Shown piece after piece: positions 43,121-53,555 of a stretch of DNA of 64,000 bases. The stretch covers positions 5,341,001 to 5,405,000 of the forward strand of contig NZ_CP121354.1 in NCBI RefSeq assembly GCF_029674545.1, read 5' to 3'. Position 1 is the stretch's first letter, and the number at the start of each line of letters is the position of its first letter. Source of the stretch: Mesorhizobium sp. WSM4904 (GTDB lineage Bacteria > Pseudomonadota > Alphaproteobacteria > Rhizobiales > Rhizobiaceae). The notes under the pieces are model-generated. The model was not told the DNA's origin. It saw nothing but the letters and a program-made list of their open reading frames with translations, and did not search any database. The translations under genes and the position numbers were made by a program.

Positions 43121-44632
43121 CTATCCTTCATAGTGGTCGCGCACCAGCCTGTCGAGCAGCCGCACACCGAAGCCCGAGCCCCAGGACTGGTTGATCTCGT
43201 TCGCCGGTGCGCCCATCGCCGTGCCTGCGATGTCGAGATGGGCCCAGGGCGTGTCCTTGACGAAACGCTGCAGGAACTGCGCGGCGATGATGGCGCCGCC
43301 GTAGCGGCCGCCGATGTTCTTCATGTCGGCGTTCTTGGAATCGATCAGCTTGTCGTATTCGGCGCCGAGCGGCATGCGCCACAGCCGCTCCTGCGTCGCC
43401 TGACCAGCGTCGGTCAGGCGGCCCGCCAGCTCATCATTGTTGGAGAACAGGCCGGCATAGTGCTGGCCGAGCGCGACCATGATGGCGCCGGTAAGCGTCG
43501 CCAAATTGACCATGAACTTCGGCTTGAAGCGGTCGTTGGCGTACCAGAGCGCATCGGCGAGCACCAGGCGACCTTCGGCGTCGGTGTTGAGCACCTCGAT
43601 CGTCTGGCCCGACATCGAGGTGACGATGTCGCCCGGACGCTGCGCGTGGCCGTCGACCGCGTTCTCGACCAGGCCGATGACGCCGACGACATTGGCCTTG
43701 GCCTTGCGCGCGGCCAGCGCATGGATCAGGCCGGTGACGGCGGCGGCTCCGCCCATGTCGCCCTTCATGTCCTCCATGCCGGAGGCCGGCTTCATCGAAT
43801 TGCCGCCGGTGTCGAAGGTGACGCCCTTGCCTATGAAGGCGACCGGCGCATCCTTGGCCTTGCCGCCCTTCCATTGCATCACCGCGATGCGGGCGCCGCG
43901 CGGCGAGCCTTGCGCGACGCCAAGCAGCGAGCCCATGCCGAGCTTCTTCATTTCCTTCTCGGTCAGGATGTCGACCTCGACGCCGAGGGCTTCCAGTTGC
44001 TTTGCGCGTGCCGCGAACTCGACCGGCCCAAGCGCATTGGCCGGCTCGTTGACGAGGTCGCGGGCCAAAAGCACGCCACCGATCACCGCTTCCTCCTCGG
44101 CGAAGGCTTTTTTCGCGGCGGACGGGTCGGCGCAGTGGATGGTTACCTTGGCGGGCTTCGCCGCCTCGGCCTTTTTGGCTTCGGGCTGGCCGTTTTCCCT
44201 TTCTTTCCTGGTCTTGTATTTGTCGAATCCGTAGCTGCGCAGGAGGATGCCGGCGGCGAGGTTCGCCGCCTGCCTGGCTTCCGGCTGTAGCTCCGGCAGG
44301 TCGAGGATCACGGCGACTTCCGCAGCCTTGCGCAGCGCGGCGGCAACGGCGCCGCCGAGCTTCAGCCAGGCATAGTCATCGAGGTTCGCAACCTTGCCGG
44401 CGCCGATCGCCACCAGCCGGTCGACCGACGTCCCTTCCGGCGCCAGCACCTCGGCCGAGCTCGCGAACTTGCCGGAGAAATCGGCGACCGGAAACGCGCG
44501 CGCCAATGCGCCGGCCGGGTCGCAGGCCTTCGCGGCATCGCCAAGGCCGCCGCCGTCGGCCGCAAGCACGAAGACGCTGCCTTTTTTGGGCGCGGCGAAT
44601 TTGGCGAAGGCAATCGAAGGTCTCGAAGTCAT
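43121..44632 (-). CDS. pepA: Leucyl aminopeptidase
   Basis: 503 residues, M17 family. Two-metal active site and signature are present: [34 protein letters not shown] (metal Lys and Asp, second catalytic Lys region) and the family signature [14 protein letters not shown]. The N-terminal domain carries a Lys/Glu-rich insert (about 140-165). It removes N-terminal residues from peptides as a cytosolic hexamer. AGGA lies 4 nt before the ATG. Divergent from lptF, followed by holC. Confidence 0.95.
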   Translation of the reverse strand: MTSRPSIAFAKFAAPKKGSVFVLAADGGGLGDAAKACDPAGALARAFPVADFSGKFASSAEVLAPEGTSVDRLVAIGAGKVANLDDYAWLKLGGAVAAALRKAAEVAVILDLPELQPEARQAANLAAGILLRSYGFDKYKTRKERENGQPEAKKAEAAKPAKVTIHCADPSAAKKAFAEEEAVIGGVLLARDLVNEPANALGPVEFAARAKQLEALGVEVDILTEKEMKKLGMGSLLGVAQGSPRGARIAVMQWKGGKAKDAPVAFIGKGVTFDTGGNSMKPASGMEDMKGDMGGAAAVTGLIHALAARKAKANVVGVIGLVENAVDGHAQRPGDIVTSMSGQTIEVLNTDAEGRLVLADALWYANDRFKPKFMVNLATLTGAIMVALGQHYAGLFSNNDELAGRLTDAGQATQERLWRMPLGAEYDKLIDSKNADMKNIGGRYGGAIIAAQFLQRFVKDTPWAHLDIAGTAMGAPANEINQSWGSGFGVRLLDRLVRDHYEG

Positions 44633-44982
44633 CAGATCCTGCTTTCGGGGTGAGGCGCCGCGAACCGGCTTTCAAGCGTGCGCGACATTTGGTCGTTTTC
44701 GGGCATTTGGCAAGACTTTGGCCGAAATCGCTGTCTATATCGGCGCCGAAATCAACGAAGGATTCGTCGCGGCGCGACCTAAGCTTCCTGCCGCAACCTA
44801 TTGTTAACCATCGATGTTTTGCATTTCTTATCGATTGACGCGGAGACTCCGCCGCGCCGGGGCGCGTGGCATGGGGGCGACGAACCAGATGAGCCGCTTG
44901 CGGACCCGGTTGTACAGGCGCCGGCGGATGACTACCTTGTCGGCGGGCATGATGCCGTTCGGCACAATCGAGAAAAGCCTTC
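44633..44982. other. Divergent promoter region of pepA and lptF
   Basis: 350 bp with no supported gene. It should contain the two divergent promoters. AT-rich segments lie around 44690-44735 and 44795-44835; I could not place convincing -35/-10 hexamers. Two short plus-strand frames ending near 44990 overlap the lptF start out of frame. Confidence 0.5.
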
Positions 44983-46182
44983 ATGAAGGTCGTTGAACGC
45001 TACATCATGCGTCGCACCGCCGCGATGTTCCTGGCCGCGCTGGTCTGGACGCTGGCGATCGTGTGGACGACGCAGGTGCTCGCCAAGATCGACCTCGTCA
45101 CCGACAGCGGCCAGTCGGCGCTGACCTTCTTCGAAGTCGCGGCCCTGATCATCCCCTCGATCGTCCCGATCGTGGTGCCGTTCGCGCTGGTGGTCGCGGT
45201 GGCACAGACGCTGAGCGCCATGAACACGGATTCGGAACTGGCGGTGATCAATGCCGCGGGCGCCTCGCGCTGGACGATCGCGCGACCGATCCTTTTGCTC
45301 GCGCTGGCGGCCAGCGTCTTTTCCTTCGCCGTCGACAATGGCGTCGATCCCTATGCCAGGCAGAAGAACCGGCAGCTGGTGGCGGCCTCGCGCGCCGACC
45401 TGCTGTCGCTGATCATCCAGGAAGGCACGTTCCGCAAGATCGACGAAGGCCTGTTCCTGCAGATCGGCGAGCGGCTGCCCGACAACAAGCTCGGCGGCAT
45501 CTTCGTCGCCGATTCGCGCGAAGAAGGCGCCAACCTCACCTATTACGCCAAGACCGGCAGCATCGTCGAAAAGGGCGACGAGAAGGTGCTGATGATGAAT
45601 GACGGCGTCATCAACCGCAAATCGGTGACCGGCGACCTCTCCGTCATCCGCTTCACCTCCTACGCCTTCGACCTGTCCGCCTTCATGTCGGCCGCGAACG
45701 AGATCACGCTGCTGCCCAAGGACCGGACGACGCCATACCTGCTCAACCCGGATCCCAACGACAGGATGTATCAGCGCCAGCCCGGCAGCTACACGGCGGA
45801 GGTCAACCAGCGTTTCTCCGAATGGTCCTATTCGCTGGTGTTCGCGCTGATCGCGCTGGCCGTCGCCGGCGACGCGCGCTCGCATCGCGAGGCGCGCATC
45901 CATCCGCTGATCACGGCGATCGCCATCGCCCTTTTCGTGCGCTGGCTCGGTTTCTTCGCCGCGGGCAAGGCCGACAAGGTCTGGTACTACGCCTATCTGG
46001 TCTATGGCGTGCCGATCGCGGCGTCGGCGATCTCCGTCTGGTTCATCGTCTCCTCGCGCAGCATGGAACTGCCCACCGCCTGGGCCGACTGGATGACAAA
46101 TCTCGCCGGACGGGTCAGCGAGGGCTGGACCGCGCTCAAGCTGTGGCTCGCCCGCCGCGGCACCTCCGGCCAGGGGGCCTGA
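44983..46182 (+). CDS. lptF: LPS export ABC transporter permease LptF
   Basis: 399 residues. YjgP/YjgQ family: three N-terminal membrane helices (about 12-34, 56-80, 100-120), a periplasmic beta-jellyroll (about 130-260) and three C-terminal helices. MKVVERYIMRRTAAMFLAAL is the typical N terminus, ending the cytosolic coupling segment. LptF and LptG with LptB2 extract LPS from the inner membrane and pass it to LptC/A. First gene of lptF-lptG-lptD, 2 nt before lptG. Confidence 0.93.
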   Translation: MKVVERYIMRRTAAMFLAALVWTLAIVWTTQVLAKIDLVTDSGQSALTFFEVAALIIPSIVPIVVPFALVVAVAQTLSAMNTDSELAVINAAGASRWTIARPILLLALAASVFSFAVDNGVDPYARQKNRQLVAASRADLLSLIIQEGTFRKIDEGLFLQIGERLPDNKLGGIFVADSREEGANLTYYAKTGSIVEKGDEKVLMMNDGVINRKSVTGDLSVIRFTSYAFDLSAFMSAANEITLLPKDRTTPYLLNPDPNDRMYQRQPGSYTAEVNQRFSEWSYSLVFALIALAVAGDARSHREARIHPLITAIAIALFVRWLGFFAAGKADKVWYYAYLVYGVPIAASAISVWFIVSSRSMELPTAWADWMTNLAGRVSEGWTALKLWLARRGTSGQGA

Positions 46183-46184
46183 CG

Positions 46185-47267
46185 ATGGGCTGGACACTGG
46201 GCCGCTATTTCTTCTTTCGCTATGTGACGATTACCATCTGGTTCTTTCTCGGCCTGCTGGCGCTGGTGTTCCTGATCGACTTCACCGAGCTCTCGGGCCG
46301 CACGACCGGGCTGCCGGGCTTCACCTACGGCACCGCCTTCGCCATTTCGGCGCTGAGGATGCCGATGATCATGCTGCAGACGGTGCCGTTCGTCGGGTTG
46401 TTCTCGGCGATGGCGACGCTGGTGTCGCTCAACCGCCGCTACGAGCTGGTCATCGCACGCTCGGCAGGCGTTTCGGCCTGGCAGTTCCTGTTCCCGTGCT
46501 GCGTCGGCGCGCTGATGTTCGGCGTGATTTCCGTCGGCGTGCTCAATCCGATCGCCGCGCATGGGTTCTCCTGGTCCGAGCAGATGGAAAACCAGCTCAG
46601 GGCCGGCAAGTCGAACGCCGTCCCGGAGGATACGACGCCGTGGCTGAGGCAAAAGACCAGCTCCGGCGACACCATCATCGGTGCCCGCGCCATCCTCAAC
46701 CAGGGGCTGGAGATGGCTGACGCGGTGTTCTTCGTCCTCGACCAGAAGGGCAACATCGTCGAGCGCAAGGATGCCGCGCACGCCTTCCTGCGCGACGGCT
46801 ATTGGGAACTGCAGGACGTCAAGGTGTTCAAGGACGGCAACATCCGTCCCGAGGCTTCCGACCGCGTGCCCACCAACCTCAAGCCGGAATTCGTGCAGGA
46901 GCGCCTGGCGCGCCCGGAAACCATCCCGTTCTACGAGCTGCCGGCCAAGATCGAGGTTGCCCGCTCCTTCGGGCTCAAGGCAAATGCCTTCGCCATGCAG
47001 TTTGATTCGCTGGTGGCGCTGCCGTTCCTCCTCGTCGCCATGACGCTGATTGCGGCAACAGTTTCAATGCGATTTGCGCGAATGGGGCAGTCGGCGACGA
47101 TGATTCTGGGTGGCGTCCTGGCCGGCTTTCTGCTTTATGTCGTTTCGGTACTGGTCAAGGCATTCGGGGTCGCCGGATTCGTGCCTACAATGGTGGCTGC
47201 ATGGGTTCCGGTTGTCGTGGCTATGTTCTTCGGGGTGACTTTTCTGCTATACAAGGAAGACGGCTAG
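46185..47267 (+). CDS. lptG: LPS export ABC transporter permease LptG
   Basis: 360 residues, same YjgP/YjgQ fold as LptF: MGWTLGRYFFFRYVTITIWFFLGLLAL, PFVGLFSAMATLVSLNRRYELVIARSAGVSAWQFL (cytosolic coupling helix), a periplasmic jellyroll and C-terminal helices with ATVSMRFARMGQS and VLVKAFGVAGFVPTMVAAW. ATG 46185 lies 2 nt after lptF; its TAG overlaps the lptD GTG by one base, so all three are coupled. Confidence 0.93.
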   Translation: MGWTLGRYFFFRYVTITIWFFLGLLALVFLIDFTELSGRTTGLPGFTYGTAFAISALRMPMIMLQTVPFVGLFSAMATLVSLNRRYELVIARSAGVSAWQFLFPCCVGALMFGVISVGVLNPIAAHGFSWSEQMENQLRAGKSNAVPEDTTPWLRQKTSSGDTIIGARAILNQGLEMADAVFFVLDQKGNIVERKDAAHAFLRDGYWELQDVKVFKDGNIRPEASDRVPTNLKPEFVQERLARPETIPFYELPAKIEVARSFGLKANAFAMQFDSLVALPFLLVAMTLIAATVSMRFARMGQSATMILGGVLAGFLLYVVSVLVKAFGVAGFVPTMVAAWVPVVVAMFFGVTFLLYKEDG

Positions 47268-49684
47268 TGAGGGAGGCTGGTTTGCGCAGCCATAGTAGGC
47301 AGGCCGGTTTGGCACGCCTTTATGGGGCGACCGCCTTGGCATGTCTGTTCGCTTGCGTGGTACCGTCGGTACCGGCGCTGGCGCAGACTATCACGGCAAA
47401 GCCTGTTCCCTCCGGCACGCAGATGCTGCTGGCCGCCGATACGCTCGTCTATGACAACGACAAGCACACGGTGACCGCCGTCGGCGGCGTGCAGATCGAC
47501 TATGGCGGCAACAAGCTCGTCGCCCAGCGCGTGGTGTACAACCGCGATACCAAGCGCCTCGTCGCCAGCGGCGCCGTCGAGCTGATCAACAGCGACGGCA
47601 CCAAGATCAATTCCGACCATATCGACATCACCGACGATTTCGCCGACGGCTTCGTCAACGCGCTGCGCGTCGAGACGGTCGAGAGGGCTTATTTCGCCGC
47701 CGAGAGCGGCGAGCGCATGGGCGGCGTGCTGACGACGTTCCACAACGGCATCTACACCGCCTGCGAACCCTGCGAGGACAGGCCCGATTCGGCGCCGACA
47801 TGGCGCGTCAAGGCGAGAAAGATCATCTGGAACGGCGAGAAGAAGACGGTTCGCTTCGAGAACGCGAATTTCGAGTTCTTCGGCTATCCGCTCGCCTATC
47901 TGCCGGCCTTCGAGATCGCCGACCCGACGGTCAAGCGCAAGAGCGGCTTCCTGATCCCGGGCATCGTCTACAACAACCATCTCGGCGTCGGCGTCAAAGT
48001 CCCCTATTATTTCGCGCTCTCGCCGACCTACGACCTGACCACCACCGGGACCGGCTACACCAAGCAGGGCTTCCTCGGCGAGGCCGAATGGCGCCAGCGC
48101 TTCAACGATGGCCAATACAGCCTGAAGATCGCCGGCATCCAGCAGCAGGATCCCGACGCGTTCATCGCCACGGGCAATCGTCATACCGTCGATTCGGGAG
48201 ATCTCAACGATCCCAACAAGTTCCGCGGCATGATGGGCACCAAGGGCCAGTTCGCCATCAACGAGCGCTGGAACTTCGGCTGGGACGTGCTCCTCCAGAC
48301 CGACAAGAATTTTTCACGCACTTACAACATCGACGGCTACAACGATCTCGTCCACCAGTCGTCGATCTATCTGACGGGCCTGAGCGACCGCAATTATTTC
48401 GACGTCAGGGCCATGCGCTTCGAGGTGCAGGAAGACACGCTGTCCAGCGATCCGACGGCGCGCGCGGCCAAGCAGCCCTGGGTGCTGCCGTCGTTCGACT
48501 ACGCCTATATCCCCGACATGGCGGTGGCCGGCGGCCAGTTGTCGGTCAACGTCAATGCGCGGGTCATCAGCCGCGACCGGCTGGATGCGGTGCTAGCCGA
48601 TAACGCCGTTCCGACCTCCATCAACAACGTGCGCGGCCTCGAGGGCCAGTCCAGCCGGCTGACGGCGGAAGCCGAATGGAAGCGCACCTTCACCACCGAT
48701 GGCGGCCTGCAGTTGACGCCGCTGCTCGCGCTGCGCGGCGACACCGGCTATGTGTCGGCCACGTCCGCGTCGCTGGCCGCGGTCAACCAGATGGCAGCGA
48801 ATCTCGGCGAGGACGTCGACATGCGCTCCTCACTCGCACGTTACATGGCTACGCTCGGCCTGGAGATGCGTTGGCCGTTGCTGTTCTCGATGCCGAACTC
48901 CAGCCACATACTGGAGCCGACGGCGCAGGTCTTCGTGCGCCCGAACGAGCAATATGTCGGTGGCCTCGCCGTTCCAAACGAGGACGCGCAGAGCTTCGTC
49001 TTCGACGCCACGACGCTGTTCGAGCGCGACAAGTTCTCAGGTTACGACCGCATTGAGGGCGGCACGCGCGCCAATGTCGGCTTCCGCTATTCGGGCGCCT
49101 ATGAAAATGGCTGGGGCACCAACGCCATCTTTGGCCAGTCCTACCAATTGGGCGGCGAGAACTCCTTCGACGCGCCGGACCTCGTCAATGCCGGCGCTTA
49201 CTCGGGACTGCAGACCGCGAAATCCGACTATGTAGGCCTCATCGGCTTCAACAGCCCGAGCGGCTTCTCCGGCTCGCTCAGCGGCCGTTTCGACGAGCAG
49301 ACCTTCGAGGTCAGGCGCGCGGAGATCAAGGCCGCCTATTCGGGCCTGCCGGTTTCGCTCAGCGCCAAATATGCCTTCATCCAGGCGCAGCCGCTCTACG
49401 GCTTCACCACGGACCGGCACGAGGTCACGCTCGGCGCCTCGACTCACCTTGCCGAGAACTGGCGCGTCTTCGGGACTGGCACTTACGATCTAGAGACAAG
49501 CGTCCTGGTCAAGGACGGCGTCGGCTTCGCTTACAATGATTCCTGCTTCACCTATGTGATGACGTTCTCTGAGAGCCGCGATACGGTCACCAAGGAAGTG
49601 TCGCAGAATATCGGCTTCAACCTGTCGTTCCGCACGCTCGGCGATTTCGGCACGTCGACCAGCGCCGTCGACACGATCCAGTAA
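47267..49684 (+). CDS. lptD: LPS-assembly outer membrane protein LptD
   Basis: 805 residues. Signal peptide (about 16-45, LARLYGATALACLFACVVPSVPALA), an OstA-like N-terminal jellyroll (MLLAADTLVYDNDKHTVTAVGGVQIDYGG...), then a large beta-barrel (about 250-805). Two Cys of the jellyroll (TACEPCEDR) may form the disulfide seen in alphaproteobacterial LptD. It inserts LPS in the outer leaflet with LptE. GTG 47267 shares a base with the lptG stop and has AAGGAAG upstream; TTG 47282 with GGGAGG is an alternative. Confidence 0.93.
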   Translation: MREAGLRSHSRQAGLARLYGATALACLFACVVPSVPALAQTITAKPVPSGTQMLLAADTLVYDNDKHTVTAVGGVQIDYGGNKLVAQRVVYNRDTKRLVASGAVELINSDGTKINSDHIDITDDFADGFVNALRVETVERAYFAAESGERMGGVLTTFHNGIYTACEPCEDRPDSAPTWRVKARKIIWNGEKKTVRFENANFEFFGYPLAYLPAFEIADPTVKRKSGFLIPGIVYNNHLGVGVKVPYYFALSPTYDLTTTGTGYTKQGFLGEAEWRQRFNDGQYSLKIAGIQQQDPDAFIATGNRHTVDSGDLNDPNKFRGMMGTKGQFAINERWNFGWDVLLQTDKNFSRTYNIDGYNDLVHQSSIYLTGLSDRNYFDVRAMRFEVQEDTLSSDPTARAAKQPWVLPSFDYAYIPDMAVAGGQLSVNVNARVISRDRLDAVLADNAVPTSINNVRGLEGQSSRLTAEAEWKRTFTTDGGLQLTPLLALRGDTGYVSATSASLAAVNQMAANLGEDVDMRSSLARYMATLGLEMRWPLLFSMPNSSHILEPTAQVFVRPNEQYVGGLAVPNEDAQSFVFDATTLFERDKFSGYDRIEGGTRANVGFRYSGAYENGWGTNAIFGQSYQLGGENSFDAPDLVNAGAYSGLQTAKSDYVGLIGFNSPSGFSGSLSGRFDEQTFEVRRAEIKAAYSGLPVSLSAKYAFIQAQPLYGFTTDRHEVTLGASTHLAENWRVFGTGTYDLETSVLVKDGVGFAYNDSCFTYVMTFSESRDTVTKEVSQNIGFNLSFRTLGDFGTSTSAVDTIQ

Positions 49685-49904
49685 GCGAAGGCAGGCGAGC
49701 ATCGCGGCAGAGCGTCGATTTGGCGCGCGTAACGGCTGCAGAGCTTGATTTGGAGCGCATAGCTTCGAAAATGGGACCGATTCTCGGGGACATGCGCCGG
49801 CGACATCGTTTCGCCGCATAGGACGGGCAAGGGGTCGACCACGTAGCGCAAGCGTTCGGAGGACGTGCGGCGCCATCGTGGCGGGCAAGAATTGGGAAGG
49901 TGAG

Positions 49905-50828
49905 ATGAGGAAATACCTGTTTTCGGCAGGGTTCGCGCTGCTGGTTGCGGCGACCTCGGTTTCGATCACGGCGATGACGCCGCCGGCGTTCGCCAGCCAG
50001 ATCAAATACATCGTCAACAACATACCGATCACCACCGGCGACATCGCGCACCGCGCCGCATTCTTCAAACTGCAACGCAAGAAAGGCGATGCGGCGAAGG
50101 AAATGATCGACCAGACGCTGCGCCTTGCCGAGGCCAAGCGGCTCGGCATCCGCATAACCGACCAGCAGGTCGATGCCGCCTATCAGCGCTTTGCCTCCAA
50201 CAACAAGATGCCGCTGGCGAAGCTCGACGCGATCATGTCGCAATCGGGCGTCACCAAGGAGCATTTCAAGGAATTCATCCGTGCGCAGATGGCCTGGAAC
50301 CAGGCGCTCGGCGCGCGCTACCGTTCCGGCGAGGGCGGCTCGGTGACCGAGCAGGACGCGGTCCGCCGCATGCTCGACAAGGGCGGCTCCAAGCCGACCG
50401 CCATGGAATACATGCTGCAGCAGGTGATCTTCGTGGTGCCGGCGTCCGAGCGCTCGGCCACGCTCGCCAAGCGCAAGCGCGAGGCCGATGCCATGCGCGC
50501 GCGCTTCAACGGCTGCAACACCACGCGCGAATTCGCCAAGGGGCTGATCGACGTCACGGTGCGCGATCTCGGCCGCGTGCTGGCGCCGCAATTGCCGTCC
50601 GACTGGGCCGACCAGATCAAGGCGACCAAGGTTGGCGGCGCGACCCCGACGCGCGAGACCGAGCGTGGCGTCGAATTCATCGGCATCTGCTCTTCGCGCG
50701 AGGTTTCCGACGACAAGGCCGCGCAGATGGTGTTCCAGGCCGAAGGCAGCAACGACAAGGACGCCGACGAGCTCAGCAAGAAATATGTCGACGAACTGCG
50801 CAAGAAGGCCACCATCGTCGAGCGCTAG
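49905..50828 (+). CDS. SurA-like periplasmic chaperone
   Basis: 307 residues with a signal peptide (FALLVAATSVSITAMTPPAFA). The mature N-terminal part has the SurA_N-type helical chaperone pattern (IKYIVNNIPITTGDIAHRAAFFKLQRKKGD, MIDQTLRLAEAKRLGIRITDQQVDAAYQRFASNN, QSGVTKEHFKEFIRAQMAWNQAL), followed by a region in the place of the parvulin domain (about 170-260) that is short and lacks an obvious intact active site. It probably delivers barrel proteins such as LptD to BAM. Start at 49905 (GGAAGGTGAG upstream). It lies between lptD and pdxA, as in relatives. Confidence 0.85.
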   Translation: MRKYLFSAGFALLVAATSVSITAMTPPAFASQIKYIVNNIPITTGDIAHRAAFFKLQRKKGDAAKEMIDQTLRLAEAKRLGIRITDQQVDAAYQRFASNNKMPLAKLDAIMSQSGVTKEHFKEFIRAQMAWNQALGARYRSGEGGSVTEQDAVRRMLDKGGSKPTAMEYMLQQVIFVVPASERSATLAKRKREADAMRARFNGCNTTREFAKGLIDVTVRDLGRVLAPQLPSDWADQIKATKVGGATPTRETERGVEFIGICSSREVSDDKAAQMVFQAEGSNDKDADELSKKYVDELRKKATIVER

Positions 50829-50906
50829 GCCGTTTCGGCGCATGACAAAACAAGGCTCGATCCGCCTGCCCTGCCGCGAGGCAGGCACGGCGCCCCGCAG
50901 GACACC

Positions 50907-51941
50907 ATGAGCATGCGCAGAACCGACGCGCCGTTGGCGCTCAGCGTCGGCGATCCCTCCGGTGTCGGACCCGAGATCGCCATCGCCGCCTGGCAGGCGG
51001 GCGACAGCGCCGGCGTGCCGCCCTTCTACCTGCTCGCCGATCCGGCCCTGATCGAGGCCCGCGCGCGCGAAGTCGGCGCAACGATAGCGATCATGGAGAC
51101 CTCGCCGGGGCAAGCGGCGCATCATTTTCCCCGCGCGCTGCCCGTCGTTCCGCTCTACGCCCGTCATCTGGACAGTCCTGGAAAGCCGAATCCGGCCAAT
51201 GCCGCGGGCACCATCGAAGCGATCGACCGCGCCGTCGCCGACTGCCTCGCCGGCCACGCTGCCGCGGTGGTCACTTGCCCCATCGCCAAGAAGCCGCTCT
51301 ACGACGCCGGCTTCCGCTTTCCCGGCCACACCGAGTACCTGGCGCATCTGGCCTCGCGCCACACCGGCGCCGAGGTGACGCCGGTGATGCTGCTTGCCGG
51401 ACCCGAACTGCGCACCGTTCCGGTCACCATCCACATCGCGCTCGCCGAGGTGCCGAAAGTCCTGACGACGGAACTGATCGTGGCCACGGGCCGCATCACC
51501 GCCGCCGATCTCAAAAGCCGTTTCGGCGTCGCGCGGCCGCGGCTCGCCGTCGCGGGGCTCAATCCGCATGCCGGCGAAGGCGGTGCGATGGGCTCGGAGG
51601 ACCTTTCCATCGTGCTGCCGGCCGTCGAGGCCCTCCAAGCCGAAGGCATCGATGCGGTCGGACCGCTGCCGGCCGACACCATGTTCCACCCGCGGGCGCG
51701 CGCCGGCTATGACGCTGCGCTTTGCATGTATCACGACCAGGCGCTGATCCCGGCCAAGGCGCTGGCCTTCGACGAGGCCGTCAACGTCACGCTAGGCCTG
51801 CCCTTCATCCGCACCTCGCCTGACCACGGCACGGCCTTCGATATCGCCGGCAAGGGCATTGCGCGCGCCGACAGCCTGATTGCCGCGCTGAGGCTCGCGC
51901 GCCGGCTTGCCGACAGCGGCCGACACGCCGCGGCCGCATGA
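50907..51941 (+). CDS. pdxA: 4-hydroxythreonine-4-phosphate dehydrogenase
   Basis: 344 residues. PdxA oxidises 4-phosphohydroxy-L-threonine in the DXP-dependent pyridoxal phosphate pathway. Motifs: [13 protein letters not shown] (12-24), [24 protein letters not shown] (metal His), [14 protein letters not shown] (metal His) and [14 protein letters not shown] (metal His). Its stop overlaps the rsmA start (ATGA), forming the classic surA-pdxA-rsmA set. Confidence 0.96.
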   Translation: MSMRRTDAPLALSVGDPSGVGPEIAIAAWQAGDSAGVPPFYLLADPALIEARAREVGATIAIMETSPGQAAHHFPRALPVVPLYARHLDSPGKPNPANAAGTIEAIDRAVADCLAGHAAAVVTCPIAKKPLYDAGFRFPGHTEYLAHLASRHTGAEVTPVMLLAGPELRTVPVTIHIALAEVPKVLTTELIVATGRITAADLKSRFGVARPRLAVAGLNPHAGEGGAMGSEDLSIVLPAVEALQAEGIDAVGPLPADTMFHPRARAGYDAALCMYHDQALIPAKALAFDEAVNVTLGLPFIRTSPDHGTAFDIAGKGIARADSLIAALRLARRLADSGRHAAAA

Positions 51942-52798
51942 GGCTTGGGTTGAGCGGGGGGCGCACGACCATCGACGGATTGCCGCCGCTGCGCGAGGTG
52001 ATCGAGCGCCATGGCCTGCAGGCGAAGAAGTCGCTCGGGCAGAACTTCCTGCTCGACCTCAATTTGACCAGCAAGATCGCGCGCGCGGCCGGCGAGCTTG
52101 GCGAAGCGACGGTGATCGAGGTCGGCCCCGGCCCCGGCGGACTGACCCGGGCGCTGCTTTTCAACGGCGCCAGCCGCGTGATCGCCATCGAGCGCGACGA
52201 GCGCTGCCTGGAGGCTCTGGCGGAGGTGTCCAGCCATTATCCCGGCCGGCTCGAAGTCATTCCCGGCGATGCGCTCAAGACCGATTTCGCTGCGCTTGCC
52301 GGCACGGCGAATGGCGGGCCGGTGAAGATCGCCGCCAACCTGCCCTACAATATCGGCACAGAACTGCTGATCCGCTGGCTGACGACGGCCGAATGGCCGC
52401 CCTTCTATCAATCGATGACGCTGATGTTCCAGCGCGAGGTGGCCGAGCGCATCACCGCCGGTCCGGGCAGCGACGCCTATGGCCGGCTCGGCGTGCTGGC
52501 CGGCTGGCGCACCGAGGCAAAAATCGCCTTCGACGTGCCGCCGCAGGCTTTCATCCCGCCGCCCAAGGTCACTTCCTCGGTGGTGCACCTGGTGCCGCGC
52601 GCATCCCCGCTGCCCGCCGATGGCAAGAGGCTGGGCCGCGTCACCGAAGCCGCCTTCGGCCAGCGCCGCAAGATGCTGCGGCAAAGCGTGAAGAGCCTCG
52701 GCGGCGAAGCGCTGCTCACCCGCGCCGGCATCGACCCGACGCGCCGCGCCGAGACGCTCAGCGTGGAAGAGTTCGTGAGGCTGACGAACGCCCTATAG
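51938..52798 (+). CDS. rsmA: 16S rRNA (adenine(1518)/(1519)-N6)-dimethyltransferase
   Basis: 286 residues (KsgA). It dimethylates two adenines of the 3' hairpin of 16S rRNA during small-subunit assembly. Motifs: [21 protein letters not shown]-binding [29 protein letters not shown], catalytic NLPYNIGT (about 124-131) and [14 protein letters not shown]. Full length, overlapping pdxA by 4 nt. Confidence 0.96.
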   Translation: MRLGLSGGRTTIDGLPPLREVIERHGLQAKKSLGQNFLLDLNLTSKIARAAGELGEATVIEVGPGPGGLTRALLFNGASRVIAIERDERCLEALAEVSSHYPGRLEVIPGDALKTDFAALAGTANGGPVKIAANLPYNIGTELLIRWLTTAEWPPFYQSMTLMFQREVAERITAGPGSDAYGRLGVLAGWRTEAKIAFDVPPQAFIPPPKVTSSVVHLVPRASPLPADGKRLGRVTEAAFGQRRKMLRQSVKSLGGEALLTRAGIDPTRRAETLSVEEFVRLTNAL

Positions 52799-52869
52799 GC
52801 AGTCGGCGCGTCGGCTGGAATCGCCGTACCAACGCCATAGATAGGCAGGCGAGCAGCCCGGAGTGCAAA

Positions 52870-53163
52870 ATGCCTGCCTATGTCATTTCCGATGTCACAA
52901 TCCGCGACGCGGAGGCATTCGAATCCTATCGAACCCGCGCCGCGGCCTCCATCGCAGAGCACGGCGGACGCTATCTGGTTCGTGGCGGTGAAGTGGAGAC
53001 GCTGGAGGGCAACTGGAAGCCCGGGCCGCTGATCGTCGTCGAATTCCCCGATATCGAAACCGCACGGCGCTGGTATCGCTCTGCCGAATACGCAGCGGCA
53101 CTTGAGGTTCGCGACGCTGCCCTCAGCAGGAACCTCATTCTGGTCGAGGGGATTGGCTCGTGA
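52870..53163 (+). CDS. DUF1330 family protein
   Basis: 97 residues, a dimeric alpha-beta barrel (ferredoxin-like) of the DUF1330 (PF07045) family: MPAYVISDVTIRDAEAFESYRTRAAASIAEHGGRYLVRGGEVETLEG, then VVEFPDIETARRWYRSAEYAAAL. Members are often annotated as stress-linked or monooxygenase-like, but no reaction is established. It follows rsmA by 70 bp and may be on its transcript. No clear purine box was seen, so the start rests on the family N terminus. Confidence 0.88.
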   Translation: MPAYVISDVTIRDAEAFESYRTRAAASIAEHGGRYLVRGGEVETLEGNWKPGPLIVVEFPDIETARRWYRSAEYAAALEVRDAALSRNLILVEGIGS

Positions 53164-53210
53164 CGCACCCACGATTGCCCGGAAATCATCGGGCATGATA
53201 ATGTGATCGC

Positions 53211-53300
53211 ATGAAAAAGAACCCTGTCCGCTCGGCCCAAAATGGTCGGTTTATCCTGACCAGCGATAGGGGCGAAAAATCAGTGCCGTTGATGGTCTGA
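53211..53300 (+). CDS. Possible 29-residue small protein upstream of the antitoxin
   Basis: Frame from ATG 53211 to TGA 53298-53300, starting MKKNPVRSAQNGRFILTSDRG. It ends 2 nt before the TTG at 53303 of the next gene, which hints at coupling. There is no clear ribosome site and no recognised family. It may be a remnant of the first gene of a toxin-antitoxin set. Low confidence. Confidence 0.25.
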   Translation: MKKNPVRSAQNGRFILTSDRGEKSVPLMV

Positions 53301-53314
53301 GGTTGTCACATCGA

Positions 53315-53524
53315 ATGGCCGCCATTCTGAGAGAAAGTCGTGCACGCGGTCTGAGCGGCGATGAACGCAGGGCGTTGATCATGGAACAAGCGTATGATGT
53401 GTGGTTCAGCGGAAAGGTGCGCGAGGCGCTGGACGACTCCCGGCCTGATATTCCTGATGATCAGGTAGAGCTGCATTTTGCCGAGCTGCGCGCGGCAGCG
53501 CGTCGTAAGGACGGTGAAACCTAA
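53315..53524 (+). CDS. Orphan PaaA2/stability-determinant-like antitoxin
   Basis: 69 residues from ATG 53315 (a TTG at 53303 in frame would add four). The second half, EQAYDVWFSGKVREALDDSRPDIPDDQVELHFAEL, follows the YDxWFxxKVxxxLDDPRPxIPHDEV pattern of PaaA2-type antitoxins, which neutralise ParE-like toxins. The expected toxin gene directly downstream is absent: gmk on the opposite strand starts its 3' end at 53556. Base use is less G+C rich than neighbours. GAGG lies 12 nt upstream, a weak spacing. Confidence 0.6.
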   Translation: MAAILRESRARGLSGDERRALIMEQAYDVWFSGKVREALDDSRPDIPDDQVELHFAELRAAARRKDGET

Positions 53525-53555
53525 TCCTGAAGATCGCCTGGCTACTTAGCCTGCC

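Noticed and set aside
49617..51734. 705-codon minus-strand frame opposite surA-like and pdxA genes
   Set aside because: No ribosome site or family signal; the opposite strand has two clear genes.
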